A DNA stretch of 64,000 nucleotides, from contig JAHEET010000004.1 in the NCBI GenBank assembly GCA_024640565.1, forward strand, positions 44,303-108,302. Direction: 5' to 3'. Position numbers and translations under genes: made by a program. This document shows positions 18,307-27,669 of this stretch, piece by piece; within the stretch, counting starts at the first letter, position 1; every line of letters begins with the position of its first letter. The notes below the pieces were generated by a model. That model was not told the DNA's origin, made no database searches, and saw nothing but the letters and a program-made list of their open reading frames with translations. The DNA comes from Flavobacteriaceae bacterium (lineage in GTDB: Bacteria; Bacteroidota; Bacteroidia; Flavobacteriales; Flavobacteriaceae).

Positions 18307-19167
18307 ATGCTTTCAATAGATCCAAAAAAAATTTCAACCAATAAATTACACGGTTATTTATTAGGCGCTGTTGCGCCAAGACCCATCGCTTTTGCAAGTA
18401 CCATGGATGCAGAAGGAAATCCAAATTTATCTCCATTTAGTTTTTTTAATGTTTTTGGTGCCAATCCGCCCACGCTTATTTTTTCTCCTGCAAGAAGAGT
18501 TCGTGACAATACCACAAAACATACTTTAGAAAATGCATTGGCTACAAAAGAAGTGGTCATTAATGTGGTCAACTATGACATCGTGCAACAAATGTCATTA
18601 AGCAGTTCCGAATATCCAGCAGGGGTAAATGAGTTTGATAAAGCTGGTTTTACCATGTTGTCATCTGAAAATATTAAGCCCTTTAGAGTGGCAGAATCTC
18701 CTGTGCAATTTGAATGCAAAGTGACCGATGTAATTGAGACTGGTAGTGAAGGTGGTGCTGGAAATTTGATCATTTGCGAAGTTTTAAAAATGCATATTTC
18801 TGAAGCTGTTTTGGATGCGCATGGAGCGATAGATCAGCATAAAATTGATTTAGTAGCAAGAGCTGGTGGTAGTTATTATTCGAGAGCAAGAACTGGTTTC
18901 TTTGAAATTTCAAAACCAATAAGTAGTTTGGGAATTGGTGTAGATGCCATTCCAGCGGATATTCGAAATAGCCCTATTTTAACTGGAAACAACTTAGGAA
19001 TGTTGGGCAATGTAGCACAATTGCCAAGCAAGAGTGCTGTTGATAACTTTGCAAAAGAACATCCAGAATTTATTGGGCTAGAAACCGTAAAAAAACATAC
19101 ATTTGCGCAAGAGTTTTTAAACAAAAAAGAGGTAGCGAGTGCTTGGAAAGCGCTTTTAATTAAATAG
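18307..19167 (+). CDS. flavin reductase family protein
   Basis: An FMN-binding split-barrel protein of the DIM6/NTAB type, 287 residues from the ATG at 18307. The frame opens upstream at a TTG (18271), but those 12 codons overlap a leader hairpin and add nothing conserved. Family features are LLGAVAPRPIAFASTMD, GNPNLSPFSFFNVF, RVRDNTTKHTLEN and the GGSYYSRART segment. Such proteins reduce flavin with NAD(P)H or bind FMN as an oxygenase partner; no partner is visible. It is followed after 13 bases by the DUF3127 gene. The leader carries two hairpins. Confidence 0.88.
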   Translation: MLSIDPKKISTNKLHGYLLGAVAPRPIAFASTMDAEGNPNLSPFSFFNVFGANPPTLIFSPARRVRDNTTKHTLENALATKEVVINVVNYDIVQQMSLSSSEYPAGVNEFDKAGFTMLSSENIKPFRVAESPVQFECKVTDVIETGSEGGAGNLIICEVLKMHISEAVLDAHGAIDQHKIDLVARAGGSYYSRARTGFFEISKPISSLGIGVDAIPADIRNSPILTGNNLGMLGNVAQLPSKSAVDNFAKEHPEFIGLETVKKHTFAQEFLNKKEVASAWKALLIK

Positions 19168-19180
19168 TTAAGAATATATT

Positions 19181-19546
19181 ATGGAAGTAATCGGTAAAGT
19201 AAAGTTAATTGGAGAGGTGCAAACTTTTGGATCCAATGGATTTAGAAAAAGAGAATTGGTTGTTACAACAGACGAGCAATACCCTCAAATGATTATGGTA
19301 GAATTTGTACAAGATAAATGTGATTTATTAAACAATTTTGCAGTGGGTCAAGATGTAAAAGTTGCTATCAATTTGAGAGGTAGAGAATGGATCAACCCAC
19401 AGGGAGAAGCAAAATACTTTAACTCGATACAAGGTTGGAGAATTGAAGGATTGTCACAAGCTGCCACAAGCAACTTGCCACCAGTAGATCAGTTTCAACC
19501 TGCAGCAAATATAACTGATGCAGAACCAGACGATTTACCTTTCTAG
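19181..19546 (+). CDS. DUF3127 family OB-fold-like protein
   Basis: A 121-residue protein of the Bacteroidota DUF3127 family. It has a single compact beta-rich domain (residues 1-90) with GFRKRELVVTT, YPQMIMVEFVQDK and WRIEGLS, and an acidic tail DAEPDDLPF. The acidic DDLPF end resembles the C-terminal tip of single-stranded DNA-binding proteins, which recruits repair partners, so a nucleic-acid role is a reasonable guess but not shown. Co-directional with the flavin reductase gene and closed by a strong terminator. Confidence 0.85.
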   Translation: MEVIGKVKLIGEVQTFGSNGFRKRELVVTTDEQYPQMIMVEFVQDKCDLLNNFAVGQDVKVAINLRGREWINPQGEAKYFNSIQGWRIEGLSQAATSNLPPVDQFQPAANITDAEPDDLPF

Positions 19547-19572
19547 GGTTTCGTAAAGTTTTTAGCAATTAC

Positions 19573-19616
19573 ACAAAAGAGTGTTCATTTTTAAATGAAC
19601 ACTCTTTTGTTTTTTC
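19573..19616 (+). terminator. rho-independent terminator after the DUF3127 gene
   Basis: A perfect 18-base inverted repeat (arms 19573-19590 and 19593-19610; ACAAAAGAGTGTTCATTT on the left arm) with a TT centre is followed by six T. It is A-rich on the left side too, so it could serve the convergent DUF1456 gene as well. Confidence 0.88.
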
Positions 19617-19651
19617 ACTCAATATAGTGTAAAATAAAGTAGTTTAAAGAA

Positions 19652-19897
19652 TTACTTTTTTTCTTCTTTTTTTGGCATTGGTCCTCGTAAATGAATGATC
19701 AATCCGTTTAAGAAATTGCGTAGAATTTGATCGCCACATTCTACATATTTTTCATGCGCTTCGTTTCTGAACAAAGCCCCTAATTCTGCTTTACTTACCC
19801 TAAAGTCTACCAATGCGCAGATTGCTACAATATCGGTATCACGCAATTTATGCGCTACCCGTAATTTTTTTAAAATATCGTTATTTGTGAGTCCCAT
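19652..19897 (-). CDS. DUF1456 family protein, single-repeat form
   Basis: An 81-residue protein with one DUF1456 repeat: NNDILKKLRVAHKLRDTDIVAI and VSKAELGALFRNEAHEKYVECGDQ. The family is best known from the two-repeat YehS of enterobacteria (about 150 residues); here there is only one repeat with a lysine-rich tail. Function of the family is unknown. It lies 19 bases downstream of the VTT-domain gene on the same strand, probably as its operon partner. Confidence 0.78.
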   Translation of the reverse strand: MGLTNNDILKKLRVAHKLRDTDIVAICALVDFRVSKAELGALFRNEAHEKYVECGDQILRNFLNGLIIHLRGPMPKKEEKK

Positions 19898-19916
19898 ATT
19901 GCAAATGTAAGAGAAA

Positions 19917-20546
19917 TTAATGGACTACTTTAAAAATTGCCCAAGCATAAATGGCAAATCGAAGAAAACGAAATAAACCGAAGATGACAACGTTTCTAAA
20001 AGAGTATTTAATCATTCCGGCAGCAAGGCAGGCGATTGAAAATGGCAGTGGTAATAAAGCCCCTACTAAAATTAAGAAACCACCCCATTTGCGGGTGTTT
20101 TTTAAATTTTCAGCCATTTTTACTTCCAAGTAATTTTTTACTATTTTTATTCTTAGCGTCATTCGACCCAAAAAGTAAGAAATTAATCCACCTCCGTATG
20201 ATAGCGTTGCCAAAAGCATTAAATTGACAATGGGATCTGTTGTTTTTTTTGACCAAGCAATAAATATTTCTGGGGGGATTAAACCTAGTAGCGTTTCGGA
20301 GATAAAAAATGTGGTTAACACACCGATTCGAGAAAAGGTTTCGGTTAAGTTTTCTAGACCCTCATTGATGTCATAAACGTATTCATTGAACAAAAACAAA
20401 CAAATAACGACCAATACGATGGGTAGAAAGGCTTTTTTAAGACTTTCCCAAACAAACAAATAAAAGCCAGTTCTTCCATAATAGTTGTGGAGTCTCTTGG
20501 CTATAAATGCAGTATTCTTTTTTCTTTTCTTTGCTTTTTTTTCCAA
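19917..20546 (-). CDS. VTT-domain (DedA/YqaA-like) membrane protein
   Basis: A 209-residue inner-membrane protein with a basic cytosolic N-terminus and about four to five hydrophobic segments. The core SETLLGLIPPEIFIAWS, GGGLISYFLGR and GALLPLPFSIACLAAGM belongs to the VTT/SNARE-associated superfamily, whose members act in lipid flipping or membrane homeostasis. The substrate is unknown. It probably shares a transcript with the DUF1456 gene and is divergent from aat. Confidence 0.82.
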   Translation of the reverse strand: MEKKAKKRKKNTAFIAKRLHNYYGRTGFYLFVWESLKKAFLPIVLVVICLFLFNEYVYDINEGLENLTETFSRIGVLTTFFISETLLGLIPPEIFIAWSKKTTDPIVNLMLLATLSYGGGLISYFLGRMTLRIKIVKNYLEVKMAENLKNTRKWGGFLILVGALLPLPFSIACLAAGMIKYSFRNVVIFGLFRFLRFAIYAWAIFKVVH

Positions 20547-20561
20547 TCGGAAAGTATATTA

Positions 20562-20590
20562 TTGTTTTGCAAAAATAAGAACTAATTTTG
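20562..20590 (+). promoter_or_regulatory. predicted aat promoter (TTG-N18-TAATTTTG)
   Basis: TTG at 20562-20564 and TAATTTTG at 20583-20590 with an 18-base spacer match the Bacteroidota promoter. It points to aat, leaving a leader of about 70 bases, and lies just outside the divergent VTT gene. Confidence 0.55.
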
Positions 20591-20664
20591 TGGAAACTGC
20601 TATGAAATTAATATTAACACTTTTTTGTGATTGTACAATCTCATAAAGTAATAAACCAACAAAA

Positions 20665-21291
20665 TTGATTTGGCTTTCTGAAAAAATCGCTTTTCCTTCT
20701 TATGAGCATGCAACTCATGATGGGGTGCTTGCTTTGGGTGGAGATCTTTCTGAAAAAAGACTAATTCACGCATATAAAAACGGAATTTTCCCATGGTTTT
20801 CCGATGGAGAACCTATTGTATGGTATTGTCCAGCAAAAAGGATGGTTTTATATCCTGAAGCGTTGAAAGTTTCAAAATCCATGCGACAAGTTCTAAAAAA
20901 ACATCCCTACGTTCTCACAGAAAATAGGGCTTTTAAAGAAGTCATTTTTAATTGCAAGCATATTGATAGGAAGGAGGGGCTCGGAACTTGGATTACCAAT
21001 GATATGGAGCAAGCCTATCTGAAACTACATACTATGGGGATTGCAAAATCGATTGAAGTTTGGCATGGAGAGGAATTGGTTGGTGGTTTGTATGGTGTTG
21101 AAATTGGCAATGTATTTTGTGGAGAAAGTATGTTTTCAAAAATTTCAAATACATCGAAATTGGCATTCATTCATTTGGTGAAAAATGGGGGATACAGGTT
21201 GATTGATTGTCAGGTATACAATCCACATTTGGAAAGTTTAGGAGCAAAAGAAATTTCAAGAAATCTATTTTTACAGCTTTTAAAATCTTAA
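20665..21291 (+). CDS. aat: leucyl/phenylalanyl-tRNA--protein transferase
   Basis: Adds Leu or Phe to N-terminal Arg/Lys of proteins, marking them for ClpAP in the N-degron pathway. The 208 residues show the diagnostic segments GVLALGGDLS, YKNGIFPWF, PIVWYCPAKRMVL, GLYGVEIGNVFCGESMFS and LIDCQVYNPHLESLGA. The start is the TTG at 20665, directly before IWLSEKIAFP; no ATG precedes the conserved N-terminus. It is transcribed towards the MazG-like gene 45 bases downstream. Confidence 0.95.
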   Translation: MIWLSEKIAFPSYEHATHDGVLALGGDLSEKRLIHAYKNGIFPWFSDGEPIVWYCPAKRMVLYPEALKVSKSMRQVLKKHPYVLTENRAFKEVIFNCKHIDRKEGLGTWITNDMEQAYLKLHTMGIAKSIEVWHGEELVGGLYGVEIGNVFCGESMFSKISNTSKLAFIHLVKNGGYRLIDCQVYNPHLESLGAKEISRNLFLQLLKS

Positions 21292-21336
21292 ATATCTGGA
21301 AGACTTTGTAACTTTACACGCACAGAAAACTGAAAT

Positions 21337-21663
21337 ATGAATATAGAAAACGCTCAGAAGCAAGTAGACAATTGGATCAAAGCCCATGGTGTTCGTTATT
21401 TTAACGAGTTAACCAACATGGCACAACTTACGGAAGAGGTTGGCGAAGTAGCCAGAATTATCGCCCGAAGGTATGGGGAGCAAAGTGAGAAAGCATCGGA
21501 TAAAGACAAGGATCTAGGGGAGGAGTTGGCAGATGTACTTTTTGTAGTGCTTTGTTTGGCAAATCAAACAGGGATTGACTTAAAAGATGCATTCAATAAA
21601 AAATTAGCTATAAAAACACAACGTGATCACGATCGTCATCACAACAATCAAAAATTAAAATAA
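21337..21663 (+). CDS. MazG-like nucleotide pyrophosphohydrolase
   Basis: A 108-residue all-alpha NTP pyrophosphohydrolase. It has the EExxE...ExxD metal-binding pattern: QLTEEVGEVARI, then LGEELADVLFVVLCLAN. It probably cleans non-canonical or dNTPs. Its TAA stop abuts the ATG of the following small membrane protein, so the two are coupled. A near-consensus TAACTTTA box lies about 20 bases upstream of the ATG. Confidence 0.88.
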   Translation: MNIENAQKQVDNWIKAHGVRYFNELTNMAQLTEEVGEVARIIARRYGEQSEKASDKDKDLGEELADVLFVVLCLANQTGIDLKDAFNKKLAIKTQRDHDRHHNNQKLK

Positions 21664-21912
21664 ATGAATTTTTCACAAAAAATAAAACAACAAGAATTTT
21701 GGACCAATGTACTTAAAGTGGCGATTCCCTTCTTTCTCATTGTTACATTATTCTCTCTTTTTTTTAATAGTTGGGAAGCCATTTTTGCTGGAGATTGGGC
21801 TATAGTTTCTGAAATTAACTTTGCTGCTGGGAAATGGAAAATTTTCTGGGGAACGAAAGTGGTTGTCTGCTTTCTCTACGGAATCTATGTTACCAATAAG
21901 AATATGAAGTAA
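21664..21912 (+). CDS. small membrane protein coupled to the MazG-like gene
   Basis: An 82-residue protein with two hydrophobic segments (about residues 18-35 and 60-76), starting at the ATG that directly follows the TAA of the MazG-like gene. I recognise no family. The tight coupling and hydrophobic pattern support a real gene. A link to nucleotide housekeeping would only be guessed from position. Confidence 0.65.
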   Translation: MNFSQKIKQQEFWTNVLKVAIPFFLIVTLFSLFFNSWEAIFAGDWAIVSEINFAAGKWKIFWGTKVVVCFLYGIYVTNKNMK

Positions 21913-21962
21913 TTGGTTACACTTCAAACCTCTTTTTTGTAGATTTTTATCCATAGTTAGAG

Positions 21963-21992
21963 AGCACTTGTTTTTCCATAAGTGCTTCTTGT
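21963..21992 (+). terminator. weak hairpin after the small membrane-protein gene
   Basis: AGCACTT (21963-21969) pairs with AAGTGCT (21980-21986) around a T-rich 10-base loop, followed by an interrupted T run. A plausible but weak terminator for aat-mazG-membrane protein. Confidence 0.35.
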
Positions 21993-22051
21993 TATACTTT
22001 AGTTTGCTGGAATACTGTCGTTTCCAACAAGCCTAGTGAGCTACAATAAAA

Positions 22052-25000
22052 TCAATCCAATTGAATAAAGTCGATCGTACTTTCTTTTACCTTTTTATTC
22101 AATGTTTGTACTTTGTTTTCAAACAAGGTGTATAATTTTGTCAATTCGATGTCAATCTTTTTTGTGATCTCATTTTTAAAATCAATTTCTTGCTGGGTGG
22201 GCTTGTAGTTTCCAACTCGGGTTAGTGAATTGATATGTGCTAATTTATTATTCAAACGAATCGGATAATTTAAAGGATCTTGTCCGCTTTTACTTTTGGT
22301 CTGATACAATGTTTCTTCTATTGCCGTCATTTCTTTGACCAATGTATTTGCGAAATCTATCAATTCTTTGTGCTTTGTCTTATCCGCAATTGATTTTTTT
22401 AAGATTGCAATTTGTGCGCTTACTTTTTTTACATTCTTCAGGGCAATATGAATTTCACTTACTTTTTTATTGATTTCATTGATGAAATCAAATTGTGCTT
22501 TCATGTCTGCTTCGGAAGCTTCAGAAACAGGATTTCTTACTAATGAAAAGGATTGTTTTTTGGTAATCTCGTTTACCGACAATTCAACGGTGTAATTCCC
22601 AGGTAAAGCCATTGGTCCATTTAAAGAAGCCCACCATAAAATCATTCCTTTTACTTTTTCTGCACCCTCATACATCATGTTCCAATAGAAAATATTATTT
22701 CCTTCTTTTACCTTGAGTAGGCTTTCTTTTTTGTCTTTATTTGGTTGGGTACTAAATGTTTTTACCAACTGATTTTCCGCATCAAAAATACGGAGTGAAA
22801 TGCGGTCTTTTTCTTCAATTTTTTTGATAAAAAAATTGAAGGCAGCCCCTCCTGGGTGATTGGTTCCTGCGGTTCTTGAGGTGCGTCCGTTTCCTCCTCC
22901 CATTCGATATGTGTCTTGGGGTTTGAAGAGTACCACTTCTTGTTGCATCAACTCTTGATTTAGTTGATGTAAGGGTGTTAAGTCATCTATAATCCATAAA
23001 GATCTTCCTTGAGTAGCGGCAATTAAATTGTCATTTTTAATGGCCAAATCGGTAATGGGTACAATGGGTAAATTTTGTTGGAATTGTTGCCAGTTTTTGC
23101 CATCATTAAAAGAAACATACATGCCACGTTCTGTTCCGGCATATAACAGCCCCTTTCTTTTAGGATCTGCTTTCAATGCTCTTGTAAAAGCTTCTTCAGG
23201 AATCCCGTTAACTATTAATTTCCAAGACTTCCCATAGTTTTCGGTTTTGTAAATATAGGGTCTGTAATCTCCTGTTTTGTATTTTGTACCAACTACATAA
23301 GCGCCTCCTTTTGTAAAGGGATCTATCGCAATGTTATTGATCATCATCCATTCTGGCATTTTTTTTGGGGTAATGTTTGTCCAAGTCTTACCGCCATTTT
23401 TTGTAATATGTACCAATCCATCATCAGAACCTACCCAAATTAGATTTTTTTCATATTCGGATTCTACTGCTGCGAAAATGGTTCCATAATATTCTACACT
23501 GGTATTGTCTTTGGTAATTGGACCTCCAGAGGGGCCTAAAGTTTTTGGATCGTTTCGTGTTAAGTCTGGACTGATCACTTCCCAAGACTGTCCTTCATTT
23601 TCTGTTCTATGTAAATGATTTGATGCTGCATACAAACGATTTGTTGTATTGGGTGAAAAGAAGATTGGGAAATTCCACTGAAAACGGTATTTCGAATCGA
23701 TGGCACCGTGGCCCATAGGATCGTCTGGCCATACATTGATGGCTCTTGTTTCTCCTGTTTTATGGTTTCTTCTTGTAAGTAAACCACTATAACTTCCACC
23801 ATAAACAATATCGTTGTTCGTGGGATCTACAGCAATATGTGCGCTTTCACCACCTGCTGTAGTTTCCCAATCACGCTCGTTGATAAAACGACCATTTGTT
23901 CGATGGGGAATTCGTAATGTTGAATTGTCTTGTTGAGCGACATAAATTCGATAGGGAAAATGATTGTCTGTGGTTACTCTGTAAAACTGCGAGGTTGGTT
24001 GGTTCATATACGTACTCCAATTTTCTCCTGCATCAAAAGAAACTTGGGCTCCACCGTCGTCTGCAATTACCATTTGTTGGTTGTCCTCGGGTGCAATCCA
24101 CAAATCGTGATGATCGCCATGGGGTGCATTAAATGTGGTATAGGTTTTTCCTCCGTCTGTAGATTTGTGATACCGAACATTCAATACATATAAAATGTCT
24201 TCATCCTCTGTATCTGCATACAAACGGGTATAGTACCAGGCTCTTTGTCTTAATTTACGCTCTGCATTAATTAATTTCCAAGTTTTTCCTGCATCGATAG
24301 ATTTATAAACGCCCCCTTTTTCGTTTTCGATAAGTGCCCACACAATATCAGAATTTACGGGCGAAACGGTGACACCACTTATACCCCAGGTTCCTTTTGG
24401 GAGTCCTTTGTGACTGCTGATGTTTGCCCAAGTTTCACCACCATCAGTACTCTTGTAGAGTGCAGATCCTTTTCCGCCAGAAGATAAACTGTAGGGTGTT
24501 CTTCTTACATCCCAAGTGGTTGCATATAAAATTCTAGGATTGTTTGGATCAATAATTAAATCAATAGCTCCAGAATTTTCATCGGCAAAAAGTACGTGTT
24601 TCCAATTTTTTCCTCCATCCATTGATTTGTAAACACCTCTTTCTTTGGTTGGTTTGTAGAGGTCGCCCAAGACTGCTGCAAAAACAATTTCAGCATTTTT
24701 AGGGTGAATTCTCATTCTAGGAATGTGTCTTGAATTTTTTAATCCGATATGTTTCCAGGTTTTTCCAGCATTTTCAGATTTCCAAATTCCGTCTCCGGAA
24801 GAAACATTTCCTCGTACGGTTTTTTCTCCCATTCCAACGTAGATTACATTGTTGTCACTTTCAGAAACTGCTACTGCACCCACAGATCCTCCAAAGAATC
24901 CATCAGAAATGTTTGTCCAAGTGTTCCCCGCATCGGTAGTTTTCCAAACTCCACCTCCAGTGCTGCCCATATAAAATAGATTGGCTTTTCCCGAAACACC

Positions 25001-25159
25001 AGTTACAGCTGCACTTCGGCCACCTCTATGGGGTCCAATATTTCGCCATTTTGTTGCGCTAAAATATTCCGAAGAAATTTTGTTAGCTTTTTTTTGTGCA
25101 GTAACTTTGGCGCTTAAGGAAAGAACTAGGCAAATTGCCAGCAGTAGGTATTTTTTCAT
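22052..25159 (-). CDS. large secreted Asp-box (BNR/VPS10-like) beta-propeller protein
   Basis: A 1035-residue secreted protein from the ATG at 25159; the five upstream codons to 25174 are dispensable because KKYLLLAICLVLSLSAKVTAQ is a complete signal peptide. About ten Asp-box-like motifs follow (for example KTTDAGNTW, KSMDGGKNW, KSTDGGETW, KSIDAGKTW, TKNGGKTW), giving a sortilin/VPS10-type double propeller up to about residue 720. A helical C-terminal part follows. Such proteins are common in Bacteroidota and often labelled glycosyl hydrolase, but I see no sialidase catalytic set. Probably an envelope or secreted binding or processing protein. It is divergent from aroA. Confidence 0.85.
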   Translation of the reverse strand: MKKYLLLAICLVLSLSAKVTAQKKANKISSEYFSATKWRNIGPHRGGRSAAVTGVSGKANLFYMGSTGGGVWKTTDAGNTWTNISDGFFGGSVGAVAVSESDNNVIYVGMGEKTVRGNVSSGDGIWKSENAGKTWKHIGLKNSRHIPRMRIHPKNAEIVFAAVLGDLYKPTKERGVYKSMDGGKNWKHVLFADENSGAIDLIIDPNNPRILYATTWDVRRTPYSLSSGGKGSALYKSTDGGETWANISSHKGLPKGTWGISGVTVSPVNSDIVWALIENEKGGVYKSIDAGKTWKLINAERKLRQRAWYYTRLYADTEDEDILYVLNVRYHKSTDGGKTYTTFNAPHGDHHDLWIAPEDNQQMVIADDGGAQVSFDAGENWSTYMNQPTSQFYRVTTDNHFPYRIYVAQQDNSTLRIPHRTNGRFINERDWETTAGGESAHIAVDPTNNDIVYGGSYSGLLTRRNHKTGETRAINVWPDDPMGHGAIDSKYRFQWNFPIFFSPNTTNRLYAASNHLHRTENEGQSWEVISPDLTRNDPKTLGPSGGPITKDNTSVEYYGTIFAAVESEYEKNLIWVGSDDGLVHITKNGGKTWTNITPKKMPEWMMINNIAIDPFTKGGAYVVGTKYKTGDYRPYIYKTENYGKSWKLIVNGIPEEAFTRALKADPKRKGLLYAGTERGMYVSFNDGKNWQQFQQNLPIVPITDLAIKNDNLIAATQGRSLWIIDDLTPLHQLNQELMQQEVVLFKPQDTYRMGGGNGRTSRTAGTNHPGGAAFNFFIKKIEEKDRISLRIFDAENQLVKTFSTQPNKDKKESLLKVKEGNNIFYWNMMYEGAEKVKGMILWWASLNGPMALPGNYTVELSVNEITKKQSFSLVRNPVSEASEADMKAQFDFINEINKKVSEIHIALKNVKKVSAQIAILKKSIADKTKHKELIDFANTLVKEMTAIEETLYQTKSKSGQDPLNYPIRLNNKLAHINSLTRVGNYKPTQQEIDFKNEITKKIDIELTKLYTLFENKVQTLNKKVKESTIDFIQLD

Positions 25160-25212
25160 GGGGCTCGTTATCAATTTCGAGCTAAAAATAAGAATTAAAA
25201 TTAGCTTTTAGA

Positions 25213-26442
25213 ATGGACATCTTGTTAAATGTGATTACGAATGAAAAAATTATTGAGGAAATAACAATTTCTGGATCTAAAAGTGAGTCCAATCGATTGC
25301 TCATTTTACAACAATTGTTCCCGGAAATTTCGATTGCAAATTTATCAGATTCAGATGATTCGGTGCACTTGCAGCAGGCTCTTTCTACAAAAGGATCTAC
25401 CATAGATATTGGTCATGCTGGAACTGCCATGCGTTTTTTGGTTGGTTATTTTGCCTCGAAAAAAAACAGCGAGGTGGTATTATCAGGTTCTGAGAGAATG
25501 CAGCAAAGGCCTATTGGTATTTTAGTGGAAGCTTTACGAGATCTGGGAGCGAAAATTTCTTATGAAGAAAAGGAAGGATATCCACCCGTAAGAATTACAG
25601 GACAAACGATTGCAAAAGACAAAGTACAAATAAATGGAAACGTGAGTAGTCAATACATTTCCTCTTTACTCCTAATGGGAACTCACTTAGCAAAAGGGAT
25701 TACCATTTCGTTGATTGGAAAAGTTACCTCGATTCCATATATAAAAATGACTTTGAGTTTGTTGAATCAATTGGGAATTTCAACACGTTTTGAAGGCAAT
25801 ACCATTCAGGTTTTTCCTGTAAAACAGCTTCAAAAACAAACGGTGGTTGTAGAATCTGATTGGAGTTCTGCTTCTTATTTTTATTCAGTTGCAGCTTTTA
25901 GTGAAATTGGTTCTACAATTCAATTGTCGGCCTACAAAAAAGAAAGTTTACAAGGAGATTCATGTTTGGCAGAAATTTATAGCCACTTTGGTGTTGAAAC
26001 GGTTTTTGATCAAAATACAATTAGCTTAAAGAAAATAAGACCCACAGATGCGGGACCTTTAACGCTAGACCTAAAGAATGCTCCAGATATTGCGCAAACC
26101 ATTGCTGTTACTTGCTTCGGACTGGGAGTTGCTTGTCACTTAACGGGACTTCATACTTTAAAAATTAAAGAGACTGATCGATTGGAAGCATTGGAAGCAG
26201 AATTAAAAAAATTAGGTGCGGTTCTTACCATCACCAATGAAAGTTTATCGCTGTCAGCCTCAACGAAAATAGAAGAAAATATTGCTATTAAAACTTACAA
26301 CGATCACCGAATGGCCATGGCTTTTGCACCGCTGGCTTTCAAGGTGCCCATCGCTATTTTAGATGCTGAAGTGGTTTCTAAATCCTATCAAAAATTCTGG
26401 AAGGACATGCAGCAAATTGGGATTCAAATTAAAGAACTGTAA
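25213..26442 (+). CDS. aroA: 3-phosphoshikimate 1-carboxyvinyltransferase (EPSP synthase)
   Basis: Sixth step of the shikimate pathway: transfers enolpyruvate from PEP to shikimate-3-phosphate. The 409-residue protein is of the shorter Bacteroidota type. Motifs are SGSKSESNRLLI at the N-terminus, IDIGHAGTAMRFLVGYFA, QRPIGILVEALRDLGA, the KETDRLEALEAELKKLGA signature and YNDHRMAMAFAPLA. It is 73 bases upstream of queA on the same strand, but queA appears to have its own promoter. Confidence 0.95.
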   Translation: MDILLNVITNEKIIEEITISGSKSESNRLLILQQLFPEISIANLSDSDDSVHLQQALSTKGSTIDIGHAGTAMRFLVGYFASKKNSEVVLSGSERMQQRPIGILVEALRDLGAKISYEEKEGYPPVRITGQTIAKDKVQINGNVSSQYISSLLLMGTHLAKGITISLIGKVTSIPYIKMTLSLLNQLGISTRFEGNTIQVFPVKQLQKQTVVVESDWSSASYFYSVAAFSEIGSTIQLSAYKKESLQGDSCLAEIYSHFGVETVFDQNTISLKKIRPTDAGPLTLDLKNAPDIAQTIAVTCFGLGVACHLTGLHTLKIKETDRLEALEAELKKLGAVLTITNESLSLSASTKIEENIAIKTYNDHRMAMAFAPLAFKVPIAILDAEVVSKSYQKFWKDMQQIGIQIKEL

Positions 26443-26459
26443 ATTAAACTGTCAAACAC

Positions 26460-26491
26460 TTGACAACGCCTATCTCTATATTGTATCTTTG
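26460..26491 (+). promoter_or_regulatory. predicted queA promoter (TTG-N21-TATCTTTG)
   Basis: TTG at 26460-26462 and TATCTTTG at 26484-26491 with a 21-base spacer fit the Bacteroidota promoter. The predicted leader to the queA ATG is about 20 bases. Confidence 0.5.
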
Positions 26492-26515
26492 CCACCTTTA
26501 CATTAAATAAAACTT

Positions 26516-27565
26516 ATGAAACTATCCCAGTTCGAATTTGAATTACCAGAAGAATTAATTTCAAAATACCCATCAGATCATCGAGATGAGTCTCGTTTGA
26601 TGGTAGTGAATCGAAAAGATGGTACTATAGAACACAAGCTTTTTAAAGACGTTATTGATTACTTCGAAGAAGGTGATGTAATGATGTTGAATGATACCAA
26701 AGTATTTCCGGCCAGAATGTATGGTAATAAGGAAAAAACGGGTGCAAGAATTGAAGTTTTCTTGTTAAGAGAACTCAATGCAGAGAACAGACTTTGGGAT
26801 GTGTTGGTAGATCCAGCAAGAAAGATTAGAATAGGGAACAAATTATTTTTTGGAGAAGATGATAGTTTAGTTGCTGAAGTCATTGACAATACAACATCTC
26901 GTGGAAGAACATTGCGTTTCTTGTTTGACGGAAGTTACGAGGAATTTAGAGCGAAGTTACTGAAACTAGGAGAAACTCCTTTGCCAAAAATAATTGGTAG
27001 GGACGTTGAAGAATTAGATAAAGAAAGATACCAAACCATTTTTGCAAAAAATGAGGGGGCCGTAGCTGCACCTTCAGCAGGGTTGCATTTTTCTAAACAC
27101 TTGCTCAAACGTTTAGAAATTAAAGGTGTCGATTTTGCAGAAACAACACTGCATGTTGGTTTAGGAACTTTTGCCCCGGTTGAGGTAGAAGATTTGTCAA
27201 AGCATAAAATGGATTCTGAGCAAATTATCATTTCTGCAAATTCTGCAGACAAAATAAATGCTGCCAAACTAGCTAAAAAAAGAGTTTGTGCGGTAGGAAC
27301 CACCGTTATGAGAACTGTGGAGTCTTCGGTTTCTGCGAGTCAGCAGTTGAATCCATATACCGGTTGGACCAATAAATTTCTTTTTCCACCTCATGAGTTC
27401 AGCATTGCGAACAGTATGATTTCAAACTTTCACAAACCAAAATCTACCTTATTGATGTCTGTTGCCGCTTTTGGAGGATATGATTTAATCATGGAAGCCT
27501 ACAAAGTTGCCATTGAAGAAAAGTATAAATTTTATGCATACGGAGATGCAATGTTGATTCTCTAA
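26516..27565 (+). CDS. queA: S-adenosylmethionine:tRNA ribosyltransferase-isomerase QueA
   Basis: Transfers ribose from SAM to preQ1 in tRNA, forming epoxyqueuosine in queuosine synthesis. The 349 residues carry [47 protein letters not shown] and the [12 protein letters not shown] motif. It is followed by a strong palindromic terminator, so it forms its own unit between aroA and rlmN. Confidence 0.95.
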   Translation: MKLSQFEFELPEELISKYPSDHRDESRLMVVNRKDGTIEHKLFKDVIDYFEEGDVMMLNDTKVFPARMYGNKEKTGARIEVFLLRELNAENRLWDVLVDPARKIRIGNKLFFGEDDSLVAEVIDNTTSRGRTLRFLFDGSYEEFRAKLLKLGETPLPKIIGRDVEELDKERYQTIFAKNEGAVAAPSAGLHFSKHLLKRLEIKGVDFAETTLHVGLGTFAPVEVEDLSKHKMDSEQIIISANSADKINAAKLAKKRVCAVGTTVMRTVESSVSASQQLNPYTGWTNKFLFPPHEFSIANSMISNFHKPKSTLLMSVAAFGGYDLIMEAYKVAIEEKYKFYAYGDAMLIL

Positions 27566-27587
27566 GATATTGAACAATTTAAGAATT

Positions 27588-27617
27588 AAAAACTGGTACT
27601 TCGAAGTACCAGTTTTT
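27588..27617 (+). terminator. terminator after queA
   Basis: A 30-base perfect palindrome: AAAAACTGGTACTTC followed by its complement ends in a T run. It folds into a hairpin with a UUCG-like tip and is symmetric, so it would work in either direction. Confidence 0.88.
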
Positions 27618-27669
27618 TTATGCATATTTTTGCAACAGTTCTATTTTTTAACCGTTTAACCATTTTACA